From: Roseburia sp.
GTDB taxonomy: Bacteria; Bacillota_A; Clostridia; Lachnospirales; Lachnospiraceae
Length of the DNA: 64,000 nucleotides
Assembly (NCBI GenBank): GCA_019411365.1
Contig: DXQT01000010.1
Coordinates: forward strand, 11,195 to 75,194
Direction of reading: 5' to 3'
Of the stretch, positions 17,778-27,586 are shown piece by piece; the stretch's first letter is position 1; every line of letters begins with the position of its first letter. The position numbers and the translations under genes are program-made. Below the pieces are notes generated by a model. The model saw only the letters and a program-made list of their open reading frames with translations. It was not told the DNA's origin and did not search any database.

Positions 17778-19214
17778 TTACAGACTGTCCTTGTTGATTC
17801 CGACAATAATCTTTGAATTTCCGCCTGATTTTGTGATCTCAGACTGGTTCACACCGCGCTCTCTCGCTAAAATTTCCATGGTTCTCGGTGAACAGAAACC
17901 CGCCTGGCAGCGTCCCATTCCGGCTCTCGTCCGGCGTTTGACACCATCTAACGATTTTGCACCGAGCGGACGTCTGATGGCATCGATGATTTCTCCCTCT
18001 GTGATCATCTCACAGCGGCAGATAATGTTTCCATACTCCGGTTTTTCCTTAATTAATGCCGCTCTTTCCTCTTTACTTAATGTGTTTGGATTTAATACAC
18101 CCTTGCGTGTTGCAATGAAATCTTTTTTCTCTTCCAAATGCATTTTCTCTTTTAACAGATCTGCAACCATCTCTCCGATCGCAGGACTGCTCGTAAGTCC
18201 CGGTGACTCGATTCCGGCGCAGTCGATAAATCCTTTTGCATCGGCAACCTCTTCAATAATAAACTCATGACCATCCTCATGTGCACGAAGTCCGGCAAAA
18301 GATGTGATGACCTGACGCATCGGAATATTTTTTACATTCAGATTCGCCCCGGCGATAACCTGATCTAAGCCTTCTCTTGTGGTGTTGGTTCCCTCTTTAT
18401 CCTCAATGTCAATGGCGGTAGGCCCTAACAGCAGGTTGCCATGCACCGTCGGCGAAATGAGGATTCCTTTTCCATATTTGCCCGGCAGCGCAAAGACCGT
18501 ATGACTTACATGGCTTCCGGCACTCTTGTCAAGCAGGCAGTAATCACCGCGTCTTGGCGTAATATGGATTTTCTTTTCACTGACCATGTTGTGAAATTTG
18601 TCCGCATAGACACCGGCTGCATTGACCACATATTTTGTCTCGAACACACCCTGATTTGTGTGGACTTCCCAGATATCTCCCGACTTTTTCAAATCGGTTA
18701 CTTCTGTGTCAAACTTAAATTCCACACCATTTACATTCGCATTCTCAGCCAATGCGATATTCAGGTTGAACGGACACACGATCCCGGCGCTTGGCGCATA
18801 CAATGCTGCGCAGATATCATCCTCAAGATTCGGCTCCATCTCATGCACTTCCTCTTTGGATAAAATACGCAGCCCCGGCACACCGTTTACCACGCCACGG
18901 TCATACAGTGCTTTCAGATTCGGCATATCCTCCTCGTCCTTGCAGACAACCAGAGAACCTATCCGCTTAAACGGAAAATCAAGATCTTTGGAAAGCTGCT
19001 CCATCAAGGCATTTCCCCGTACATTTAATTTTGCCATCAGGGAACCTTCTTTTGCATCATATCCCGCATGTACGATTGCACTGTTTGCCTTGGATGTGCC
19101 GCAGCAGACATCTTCCTCTTTCTCTATCACACATACTTTTGCATTATAACGCGACAATTCTCTCGCCGCTGCTGCGCCGGATACACCGGCTCCGATGATA
19201 ATTACGTCATACAT
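17778..19214 (-). CDS. glpA: Anaerobic glycerol-3-phosphate dehydrogenase-like FAD enzyme with BFD [2Fe-2S] domain
   Basis: 478 residues. The N-terminal DAO-type FAD motif is DVIIIGAGVSGAAAAREL and a substrate region TSKANSAIVHAGYD follows. After about residue 380 there is a BFD-like iron-sulfur domain with CRCEMITEGEI and CQAGFC motifs. This is the GlpA-type architecture (oxidation of glycerol-3-phosphate to dihydroxyacetone phosphate); some relatives are annotated as L-2-hydroxyglutarate oxidase-like, but the glp context supports the glycerol role. The frame is open from 19313, yet GGAGAG lies 8 bases before the ATG at 19214 and alignment to the FAD motif supports it. A terminator-type leader lies upstream. 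Confidence 0.88.
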   Translation of the reverse strand: MYDVIIIGAGVSGAAAARELSRYNAKVCVIEKEEDVCCGTSKANSAIVHAGYDAKEGSLMAKLNVRGNALMEQLSKDLDFPFKRIGSLVVCKDEEDMPNLKALYDRGVVNGVPGLRILSKEEVHEMEPNLEDDICAALYAPSAGIVCPFNLNIALAENANVNGVEFKFDTEVTDLKKSGDIWEVHTNQGVFETKYVVNAAGVYADKFHNMVSEKKIHITPRRGDYCLLDKSAGSHVSHTVFALPGKYGKGILISPTVHGNLLLGPTAIDIEDKEGTNTTREGLDQVIAGANLNVKNIPMRQVITSFAGLRAHEDGHEFIIEEVADAKGFIDCAGIESPGLTSSPAIGEMVADLLKEKMHLEEKKDFIATRKGVLNPNTLSKEERAALIKEKPEYGNIICRCEMITEGEIIDAIRRPLGAKSLDGVKRRTRAGMGRCQAGFCSPRTMEILARERGVNQSEITKSGGNSKIIVGINKDSL

Positions 19215-19297
19215 TTTCCATCTCTCCTTTTTTACTTTGTTCTTCTGGTATCTAACCCGGAGGGCTTTTTCATTCATAAGATGTAATCTCCTATGAA

Positions 19298-19362
19298 TAA
19301 AAAAGCCTGACAAGTAAGCGCACCCATGCTGTTGCGATTATCCTGTCAGGCTCTCTTCTCTC
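19298..19362 (-). promoter_or_regulatory. Terminator leader before glpA, probable GlpP target
   Basis: On the minus strand AGCCTGACA and TGTCAGGCT form a hairpin with a 31-base loop, followed by TTTTTTATT. Its ascending arm is embedded in AGAGAGCCTGACAGGATAA, closely matching AGAGAGCAATGACAGGAGA in the glpP leader. This fits an antitermination site controlled by GlpP. The rest of 19215-19461 shows no gene. Confidence 0.6.
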
Positions 19363-19461
19363 TTGCCCCTCAACAATAGATTGCAGGTTCCACATGCACA
19401 TCTACTGTCATAAATATAAAATTGTCATATAAAGTTACTTATCGCATGACAAACATACGGT

Positions 19462-20172
19462 CTACCATGGAATTGCTCCATATAGCAGTACTGCAACAAT
19501 TGCTCCGATCACCGGTCCCACCAGCGGAACAACTGCATATCCCCAGTTGGATGTTCCTTTTCCCTTAATCGGAAGAACGGCATGTGCAAGACGCGGTCCG
19601 ATATCTCTTGCCGGATTGATCGCATATCCGGTCAGTCCACCAAGTGACATACCGATCGATACAATGATTCCAAATACAAGAAACTTTCCAAGTCCATCGG
19701 TAAGTCCCGGCACATTTGCCATACCTTTGATCGCAAATACAAGGATAAACGTTCCAACTGCCTCACTGAAAATATTCTGTCCCATGTTCGGAATAGAAGG
19801 CGCTGTACAGAACACCCCAAGTTTTGTCGCCTGATCCTCTGTTGCATCAAACTGTCCTTTAAACAAAAGATATACGATCACCGCTCCAACAAACGCTCCT
19901 GCAAACTGTGCAATGATATATCCCGGAACCATTGCCCAGTCAAAACTTCCGTCAACTGCAAGTGCTAACGTCAGCGCCGGATTAAACGATGCTCCCGATG
20001 CTGCTCCGAAAATAAATGCCGGCAGCATAACCGCAAGTCCCCATGCAAATGTGATCTGGACAGTTCCTCCACCCTTCATGCCAGATTTGTTGAGATTTAC
20101 GTTTGCAACAACTCCATCACCTAAGATGATCAGAATCATAGTTCCCAAAAATTCTGCTATATATGGTAACAT
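19462..20172 (-). CDS. glpF: Glycerol uptake facilitator (aquaglyceroporin)
   Basis: 236 residues with six membrane segments and two half-helix signatures: SFNPALTLALA near residue 65 and INPARDIGPR near 190. The Asp after the second NPAR is the mark of glycerol facilitators rather than water-only channels. It allows diffusion of glycerol across the membrane, trapped by the kinase encoded just upstream. The start has GGGGG before it. It ends the glpP-glpK-glpF group; glpA begins 248 bases further on. Confidence 0.95.
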   Translation of the reverse strand: MLPYIAEFLGTMILIILGDGVVANVNLNKSGMKGGGTVQITFAWGLAVMLPAFIFGAASGASFNPALTLALAVDGSFDWAMVPGYIIAQFAGAFVGAVIVYLLFKGQFDATEDQATKLGVFCTAPSIPNMGQNIFSEAVGTFILVFAIKGMANVPGLTDGLGKFLVFGIIVSIGMSLGGLTGYAINPARDIGPRLAHAVLPIKGKGTSNWGYAVVPLVGPVIGAIVAVLLYGAIPW

Positions 20173-20244
20173 ACTATCCCCCCTTATTCAATTAACTTTA
20201 CCAATACATTACAATCTTTACCTTCCCTATACAAAACCTTCTTT

Positions 20245-21771
<1,527 letters not shown>

Positions 21772-21860
21772 TTAATATTTAAACTGCTCCCCCCAGAGCA
21801 TTATAAATATTCGTAAAATTGATTGTTCTTTTTTTCTATTGAAATATATTATTTTTTACC

Positions 21861-22430
21861 TTACATATTCCAGACTTTATGGTTTGTGGATGATACCGCC
21901 ATCGCACCCGCTGACAATGCTCCCATCACGTCTTCTTTATCTGTGATCAGCCCTCCTGCAATGATGGGTACTTTTACCGAATGACTAATCTGTGCAATGA
22001 TCTTAGGCATCACTCCCGGAAGTACCTCGATAAAATCCGGTTTTATCATGTGCTGCTGTTGTCTGATATTTTCAAATGCCATTGAATCCAGTAAGAAAAC
22101 ACGGAGTACTGTATACATAGACATTTCTTTTGCTTTTTTGATCAGTGATGGCTTCGTGGAAATGATTCCATCCGCTTCAGTCTGCTCCTTAATAAATTCA
22201 ACTGCAATCTCCTTTGGACTTAAACCACTGATGAGATCCATATGCACCATCGCGATCTTACCTGCATCCCGTATCGTCTTTACAATTGAGCCAATAGAAC
22301 AGACATCCCCGAATAAAATAAAAATGACTCTGATATCATCATGTTTACAGCATTCCTCCACATCTTCCATACTTTTTACTGCTGCAATAATTGGATTATC
22401 CTCAACTGCTTCATAAAAATTCTGATTCAT
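21861..22430 (-). CDS. glpP: Glycerol-3-phosphate-responsive antiterminator GlpP
   Basis: 189 residues with the GlpP TIM-barrel pattern: NPIIAAVKSMEDVEEC at the N-terminus, MVHMDLISGLSPKEIAVEF near 75, ADGIISTKPSLI near 105, DFIEVLPGVMPKII near 150 and IIAGGLITDKEDV near 170. Family knowledge: with glycerol-3-phosphate bound it binds the leader of glp mRNAs and prevents termination. It heads the glp cluster here and has its own terminator leader, which implies autoregulation. Confidence 0.93.
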   Translation of the reverse strand: MNQNFYEAVEDNPIIAAVKSMEDVEECCKHDDIRVIFILFGDVCSIGSIVKTIRDAGKIAMVHMDLISGLSPKEIAVEFIKEQTEADGIISTKPSLIKKAKEMSMYTVLRVFLLDSMAFENIRQQQHMIKPDFIEVLPGVMPKIIAQISHSVKVPIIAGGLITDKEDVMGALSAGAMAVSSTNHKVWNM

Positions 22431-22523
22431 GCTTTCCCCTTCCCAGATACCTTTTTCCTATTTCATATGTATACAACTGATGATCATCTCATGACGTTTT
22501 TGCATTGCAGTTTTAATATAACA

Positions 22524-22592
22524 TAAAAAAGAGCGACAATACCAACGGCTTCATCGGCCGTTCTATTCGCTCTCCTGTCATTGCTCTCTTAT
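22524..22592 (-). promoter_or_regulatory. Terminator leader before glpP, probable GlpP target
   Basis: On the minus strand GAGCGA-ata-GAACGGC pairs with GCCGTTggTATtgTCGCTC and is followed by TTTTTTAT, a good intrinsic terminator 95 bases before glpP. It is preceded by AGAGAGCAATGACAGGAGA, shared with the glpA leader. The remainder of the gap 22593-22826 is very AT-rich and carries the promoter. Confidence 0.65.
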
Positions 22593-22604
22593 TGAACTGT
22601 CTGC

Positions 22605-22633
22605 ATCATATCATAATGCACAATGCAATGCAA
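22605..22633 (-). promoter_or_regulatory. Sigma-A promoter of glpP
   Basis: On the minus strand TTGCAT (22628-22633), a 17-base spacer and TATGAT (22605-22610), directly upstream of the leader terminator. Confidence 0.6.
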
Positions 22634-22826
22634 TACTTTCTTGATGTTATTTATCATTTTTGTTTGTGTTTTACAGTTTTTTCTATATATTATTGTATAT
22701 AATACACAATTTTGTTTCATTTTCTTATATATCTTTGTTATATTTTTATCAATGTATCATATTTCGTTTCATTCCACCTGAAAATCATCCAAAGCAGACT
22801 TCTTCCCTGTCATTTTCCCCCGTGTG

Positions 22827-23171
22827 TCAGGATGCCCCGCCCAGACTTTCTAACTTTTCCTCACATTCCTGCGCCGTGCGTGCTCCCATGCCTAAATCCA
22901 TACCAAAGATTCCATATTCGTCTCCTGCTGAAAGTCCGGCGATCTTAATGTCTCCATCTTTATTATCCTGAAATAGCAACGTAATACAGGTAGAATTGCC
23001 CGGTATCACATTGTATCTCTGATAGATTCTGACCGTAACATCCATTCCCTTGGACGTCATGCTGTATTCATCCCGGAAATCTAATTTATGCTTTCCTTCT
23101 TTCAACAGCATATCTGTATTTTGGATCACATCCTTCAAATTACCATGAACTACCTTCTCAAATACAGCCAT
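22827..23171 (-). CDS. Small protein, possibly DUF6054 family
   Basis: 114 residues, no signal peptide or membrane helix, predicted alpha/beta. It opens MAVFEKVVHGNLKDVIQ and ends in a Gly/Met-rich segment (GIFGMDLGMGARTAQECEEKL). It may belong to DUF6054, but this is from memory and weak. The frame also has an ATG at 23189 that overlaps the ribosome site; GGGGGAGG lies 8 bases before the ATG at 23171, which is preferred. Unknown function. Confidence 0.6.
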   Translation of the reverse strand: MAVFEKVVHGNLKDVIQNTDMLLKEGKHKLDFRDEYSMTSKGMDVTVRIYQRYNVIPGNSTCITLLFQDNKDGDIKIAGLSAGDEYGIFGMDLGMGARTAQECEEKLESLGGAS

Positions 23172-23262
23172 ATGACACGCCTCCCCCACAATGTTTTTCC
23201 TGCGCAGCTACTATTTAAAACTGATTTATAACAATTTTACATCATTGATTTTGTAACGTCAA

Positions 23263-23880
23263 TTACGCCGCCAGCACTTCAAGCACCGCCTCCGCCAGCT
23301 TTTTATGACCTTCCTCATTCAGATGTTCCCTGTCCTCTTTACTCGGCTCAGCCACATCGGATGCTGCAAGGAAATCACAGCCATATTTTTGTGCCACTTT
23401 CTGATAAACTGCTTTCAACCCCTTCGATACCTCCACGGACTTTTCATTAAACTCAGGATCATACCCCTGCTCCCAGACACCTTCCCCAAGCTGTATCGGA
23501 GAGATCAGTAAGATCCTGATATTCTTATCTGCCTTGCGGATCTGCTCCACCAGACGCTCCACGCCAAGACCGATCACCTCCGCAGAAGCATTGTAAAATG
23601 TCTTGCAGTCATTCGTTCCAAGCATTAAAACAACGCGGTCCACCGGCGCATGGCTCTCCAAAAGAGTCGGCAAAAACGCTGCACCTTTTCTGCCCTCGCG
23701 CAGCTCATCCTCAAAAACTGTCGTCCTGCCGCACAGTCCTTCCTCAATGATGCGGCAGCCTTTTCCATATAACTGCTGTTCGATCAGCCCTGTCCATCTT
23801 GTATCTCTGCCGTAGCGGTTTTTCGTTCCCGGTATCAATCCATAAGTATTGGAATCTCCAAAGCATAATATTTCTTTCAT
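23263..23880 (-). CDS. SGNH/GDSL hydrolase (esterase/lipase)
   Basis: 205 residues with the block I motif FGDSNTYGL at the N-terminus, the block III motif MLGTNDCK near residue 90 and the block V motif HLNEEGHKKLA near 187, giving the Ser-Asp-His triad. There is no signal peptide, so it is cytoplasmic. It resembles arylesterase/acyl-CoA thioesterase-like SGNH enzymes that deacylate small esters; the substrate is unknown. The ribosome site GGGAG is directly preceded by the TGTGAAAAAT hairpin repeat. Confidence 0.9.
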   Translation of the reverse strand: MKEILCFGDSNTYGLIPGTKNRYGRDTRWTGLIEQQLYGKGCRIIEEGLCGRTTVFEDELREGRKGAAFLPTLLESHAPVDRVVLMLGTNDCKTFYNASAEVIGLGVERLVEQIRKADKNIRILLISPIQLGEGVWEQGYDPEFNEKSVEVSKGLKAVYQKVAQKYGCDFLAASDVAEPSKEDREHLNEEGHKKLAEAVLEVLAA

Positions 23881-23896
23881 AGTAATCTCCCTTGCT

Positions 23897-23918
23897 TGTG
23901 AAAAATGTATTTTTCACA
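23897..23918 (-). repeat. TGTGAAAAAT hairpin repeat in a leader
   Basis: TGTGAAAAAT-ac-ATTTTTCACA on the minus strand, a perfect 10-bp stem, followed by AGCAAGGGAGATTACT and the start of the SGNH hydrolase. Same family as 5336-5360 and 1458-1481. Confidence 0.7.
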
Positions 23919-24027
23919 CTATCCTTTTCTGTTCTGTCTTTTATCTGAAGTATTGTATATTTTTGTTTTCTTATTTCCTACTATATTAATATGAATACTA
24001 TGTTTTGTCAACAAAAAAATATGGTGA

Positions 24028-24060
24028 CAGAAAACCCTGTCCTTAACAGGACAGGGTTAC
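24028..24060 (-). terminator. Terminator overlapping the stop codon of the membrane protein gene
   Basis: AACCCTGTCC-tgttaa-GGACAGGGTT on the minus strand, a perfect 10-bp stem with the TAA stop codon in its loop. Only TTTT follows directly, with a longer T-tract 15 bases on, so efficiency is uncertain. Confidence 0.65.
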
Positions 24061-25437
24061 AAATCCAATATTTATAAGGCAGATCAATGCAAGCAGTGTC
24101 ACCGCCAGCTTTCCGCCTGTCTGCTTTAATTTTTCTTCCACAGCATCTGCCATACGGTAAATGCAAAACATTGTCACAAACAGCAATATAAAATACAGGG
24201 TAATATAAACACGCTCACCGGAAACATAGATCGTCGCCATAAATCCAAGGATCATGCCTGCACCAAATCCGCATCCCAACATAAGAAGCGCGTAAATATA
24301 CTCTATCGGCTGCTCTCCTAAGATGATCCATAATGCATAAAGCATCGCCGCCACTGTGACTGCAAGATACACCATCGGAAGCCAGGTAGAAAGCGTGCCC
24401 CAGCTCCATTCTGTGATCTCCTGCGGCATGACAAACAGACCTGATAATCCCGGATAAGCAGTACGCATTGCCGTCTGCCCGAATAAAATCAAGACCGGTA
24501 ACGCAGAAATAATGGTCTTTTTATAGTCATCCGTTTTTACATAGACAAGCATTGCAAGCACCAATGCAACTGTCAGAAATACGGCATCGCAGTTTGCTAT
24601 AAACACACGCTCAATACTGAGCAGACCAAGATACAGTTTATCTCCAAATCCATATGTCTCAAAAATTGGAAGATCTGCAATGCTGACCGCATTTCTTCCC
24701 GCATTTCCCGGACAGAACAGGATTGAGATCAGTGTTATGATATTAACAAGTACCATTCCTGCCAGATACAGATTATTGCTGTGTATTACTTTTTTGTCCG
24801 TCAGTGTGCTTCCAGCAGAATCCTGCACCAAAGGCATCTTTTTAGATTTCCCACAAATCAGATAAATGCCATACAATATAAAAACCACAAACAGGATCAC
24901 CGCTACCTGCTCATGACTGCTTGCGATCACACAGACAAGTACCCCTGCAATGCCTTCCACAATATTGATTTTCTTATGTACCAGCATTTTTTTCAGCAGA
25001 AATCCAACAAAGAACATTCCCCAGACCGGCCAGAAATAATTTACCGTTGTGGTAATCCAGCCGGCCGTTCCCATATCATGAAACGGATATAAAAGAACCG
25101 CCGCTGCCGCACACCAGTCCATCAGTTTTCCGCCATCAAATATTTTTGAGATCAATACCGGAAACGAAATAAAAAGCGCCAGATCAATGAGTCTCCACAA
25201 AATTGGATACTTTATGATCCAGACAAGAAGAAACTCTATCACAAACCGGGATGTCCACGTCTCATAACGCTGTATCAGATAATTCCACAATCCAAGCTCT
25301 GACGTTGCCTGCGAAAAAAACACATCATCTCCCGCCATCGGACGAAACCTCAGATGATAAATAATCCCCACAAACGCCACCATGAAAAAAGGATTTAACT
25401 GACGCAGATCTGCCCGGACTTTATTCTGATTTTCCAC
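24043..25437 (-). CDS. Polytopic membrane protein, paralogue of the one beside metG
   Basis: 464 residues with about eleven hydrophobic segments. It shares with the protein at 9445-10824 the AGDDVFF segment after helix 1, RYETWTSRFVIEFLL, the central SSHEQVA/SSQEQVA motif, and the CPGNxxR loop near the middle. The family is DUF6056-like and has a GT-C-like plan; a role in cell-surface glycan building is possible but unproven. It lies 11 bases after the zinc-ribbon gene on the same strand, so the two are probably an operon. Confidence 0.75.
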   Translation of the reverse strand: MENQNKVRADLRQLNPFFMVAFVGIIYHLRFRPMAGDDVFFSQATSELGLWNYLIQRYETWTSRFVIEFLLVWIIKYPILWRLIDLALFISFPVLISKIFDGGKLMDWCAAAAVLLYPFHDMGTAGWITTTVNYFWPVWGMFFVGFLLKKMLVHKKINIVEGIAGVLVCVIASSHEQVAVILFVVFILYGIYLICGKSKKMPLVQDSAGSTLTDKKVIHSNNLYLAGMVLVNIITLISILFCPGNAGRNAVSIADLPIFETYGFGDKLYLGLLSIERVFIANCDAVFLTVALVLAMLVYVKTDDYKKTIISALPVLILFGQTAMRTAYPGLSGLFVMPQEITEWSWGTLSTWLPMVYLAVTVAAMLYALWIILGEQPIEYIYALLMLGCGFGAGMILGFMATIYVSGERVYITLYFILLFVTMFCIYRMADAVEEKLKQTGGKLAVTLLALICLINIGFVTLSC

Positions 25438-25448
25438 GCATCCGGCTC

Positions 25449-25835
25449 CTATTCCTCAAATATATCGTCCATTTTTGTTCCGCAGCTACTGCAGAATGCT
25501 GCTCCCTGTGGCATTTTGGCACCACATTTCGGACATTCCACGGCTCCCTGAAGTTTAAATACTTCTGCGCGCATGCGCTCAATCTCTCCAAGCGCCTCCG
25601 TGATCAGGAAAAAGTGCTCCTGTTCCGGTGTCTTTTCTTCGCCTTCTGCGCTCTCTTCATCCTTGTGTTTCTCATAATATGCTTTTCCAAGTTCCGCATA
25701 CTGTTTTTCCACAAAATCTTCTTTGGATCTGATATCCATCTTTAACTTTGCGATCCCGGATACATCCTTCGCTTTCTGACCAACATCCTTACCTGCACTC
25801 ACGATTGTCTCGCTTAACTTATCAAAAAACTCCAT
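25449..25835 (-). CDS. Zinc-ribbon protein
   Basis: 128 residues: a helical N-terminal half (MEFFDKLSETIVSAGKDV...), an acidic linker near 60-75, and a C-terminal zinc ribbon CPKCGAKMPQGAAFCSSCG (two CxxC knuckles). Proteins of this layout are common in Lachnospiraceae next to membrane proteins; function unknown. The ribosome site is GGGAGG. It is probably transcribed from the promoter-like repeat at 25919-25947, and its stop is 11 bases before the membrane protein gene. Confidence 0.75.
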   Translation of the reverse strand: MEFFDKLSETIVSAGKDVGQKAKDVSGIAKLKMDIRSKEDFVEKQYAELGKAYYEKHKDEESAEGEEKTPEQEHFFLITEALGEIERMRAEVFKLQGAVECPKCGAKMPQGAAFCSSCGTKMDDIFEE

Positions 25836-25918
25836 ACTGTGCTACCTCCCTGAATTGGTTTCCTGATTGTTTCTATACTACGCAGTACCTGTTTTGGCAC
25901 TGCTCATTGCTTACGCAC

Positions 25919-25953
25919 ATTATACTCTTTTCCTAATATATCTTCAATAAATA
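25919..25953 (-). promoter_or_regulatory. Promoter-like repeat, copy 1
   Basis: On the minus strand TTGAAG (25942-25947), a 17-base spacer and TATAAT (25919-25924). About 29 of 33 bases match copy 2 at 27525-27556. It points at the zinc-ribbon gene. The rest of 25836-26238 is non-coding and holds the element at 26062-26103. Confidence 0.55.
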
Positions 25954-26061
25954 AGGTCTTAACTTTATATAAAATGGGGTTAATCGCTGCTGATTACACA
26001 GTACGATTGATATGAGCTGCCCGTTCAAATGGTGTGTCGCAGGCTTATGAGTGGCATCCCT

Positions 26062-26103
26062 CGCAAAGCCGGAGTAATTTTTGTTCCGTTGTACGAAAAT
26101 AAG
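26062..26103. repeat. Dispersed element sharing a conserved core with 47657-47697
   Basis: CGCAAAGCCGG, seven variable bases, then TTTTGTTCCGTTGTaCG and AAAATAAG. The same order and spacing recur at 47657-47697. A short frame across it on the minus strand encodes IFVQRNKNYSG and the other copy IFGQRNKTG, but no ribosome sites support translation. Confidence 0.6.
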
Positions 26104-26238
26104 GCAATCTAAATATGCCTGATGTAGGTTTTCTCGGAGTGACGTGACCGGCAGACCAAGATTTTCTAATTTTCTCCCAAAGTCACCAAAATCTGCCCCG
26201 GCTTTTGTCAATGAATGTTTCGTTAAAAAAATATTACC

Positions 26239-26463
26239 TTATGCAGTCCATACTTTTTTTACCAGACAATCTAATAATATCAGTATGATTGCGCACAAAA
26301 TTATATATGTGGAATTTAATGGTGTTATACAACCGATGATTACCATTATACTTGATATAAATAACACTGCATTATGTATTTTCCTATGTCTTGAACAATC
26401 AATCTTTTTCCATATATAGCATGCAATAAGATATACTATAATTAAAATTATGATTCTATCCAT
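26239..26463 (-). CDS. Small membrane protein
   Basis: 74 residues with two or three hydrophobic segments (IIILIIVYLIACYIW, AVLFISSIMVIIGC, YIILCAIILILLDCL). AGGAG lies 7 bases before the ATG. It follows the subtilase remnant by 4 bases and shares its AT-rich codon use, so they arrived together. Unknown function. Confidence 0.6.
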   Translation of the reverse strand: MDRIIILIIVYLIACYIWKKIDCSRHRKIHNAVLFISSIMVIIGCITPLNSTYIILCAIILILLDCLVKKVWTA

Positions 26464-26467
26464 TATT

Positions 26468-27208
26468 TCACTCCTGAATACATATCTTCTTTACGTCTAA
26501 TACTGGTATATTTAATTCCTCATTGTAACACCTATGCAATCTATTTTTTATTTCTTCACATTTCAATGTAGGATTTATGCTTTTTGCCAATGCAATTGTT
26601 CCTGTAACATATGCTACTGAAATAGACACACCTTCGGAATAAGTATATGTGTCCTCCGGCATTAAACAATATACTTTCTCCGCCGGAGCATATATATCAA
26701 TTTTTTCTCCATATCCAGAAAACTCATATATTTTACCATTTATCCCCAAACCTCCTACACATATAGCATTGGGTAACTCAAAACAAGCTGGATACACATG
26801 TTGTACATCTACATTAGAACTATTTTTCCCACCTGAGCAAACAAAAATTGCATCTGAACATTCTTTCATTATTGTATATAATTTTTCACTATATACTTCC
26901 ATATCCCAACTACAATTAAAAAGACGAATTCCCTTATTATATCCATATTTAATTGCATTAACCACATCATCAACTTGATTATTAGAAATTTCTTGATCGT
27001 TATGATATATTACACTTTGTAAATCAGAAGATGTAATATCTATACCACTATCTATAATTCCCACAATAATGTTTTCATTTCCATATGTTTCCTTCCAAAC
27101 ATCTTCTATATGTATTTTATTTTTCCAATATTCAGTCTGTTCGCATCCTGCAGTCTGTATAAATAATGAAGCAAAAATTATATTTGCATCCTTTCGCTGG
27201 TGTTCCAT
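26468..27208 (-). pseudogene. Degenerate subtilase (S8 peptidase) lacking the catalytic His region
   Basis: About 246 residues. The S8 Asp motif is present (VGIIDSGID near residue 50) and the Ser region is recognisable (EGVSISVAYVTG near 195), but the segment that should hold the catalytic HGTHVAG motif is missing: the chain runs from NNQVDD straight into VVNAIKYGYNKGIRLFNCSW, which in S8 enzymes lies after it. The ATG at 27208 has no ribosome site and the region before it belongs to another broken frame. Codon use is much more AT-rich than in neighbours, which suggests transfer. An alternative is a non-catalytic homologue, but an in-frame deletion is more likely. Confidence 0.7.
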
Positions 27209-27506
27209 CTGCTAATGCTTGTTTACTTCCTTTTGATGTTTTAGCCCATTTAAACGATGGTGGTGTTCCTAGCATATTATAATACGTTATGCTTTTTGAA
27301 TTTGTACTATAGGCAAAACCTCCACTCCATGCAACACCAATTGTGTCTGTATAACTCCAAGGATAATAACACTTTAGCCAATTAAATGATTCTGTAACTT
27401 TATATTTAGAATTTTTTCGCTTTCCATCTTTATATGTTGATTGATTGAATACTGTTTGTGAAAAACTGAGTTTTGAAGTAGCAATTGATGAGAGCGATTT
27501 AATTTT
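27132..27506 (-). pseudogene. Fragment of an unrecognised, probably exported protein
   Basis: A 124-codon frame without a start codon near its 5' end, opening after a TAA at 27507-27509 and ending at a TGA inside the subtilase remnant in another frame. It is aromatic and Ser/Thr-rich (SFNWLKCYYPWSYTDTIGVA, WSGGFAYS), as in extracellular beta proteins. It is too short for the upstream ORF list. With the subtilase it covers the gap 27209-27524, so this stretch is gene debris rather than a regulatory region. Confidence 0.5.
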
Positions 27507-27524
27507 TTAAACTGTCAAAACAGA

Positions 27525-27556
27525 ATTATACTCTTTTCCCTGTATTTCTTCAATAA
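27525..27556 (-). promoter_or_regulatory. Promoter-like repeat, copy 2
   Basis: On the minus strand TTGAAG (27548-27553), a 17-base spacer and TATAAT (27525-27530). It matches copy 1 and lies at the other edge of the AT-rich island, reading into it. Confidence 0.5.
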
Positions 27557-27586
27557 ACACCTTTTTCATCTTATACATTATCTTTC

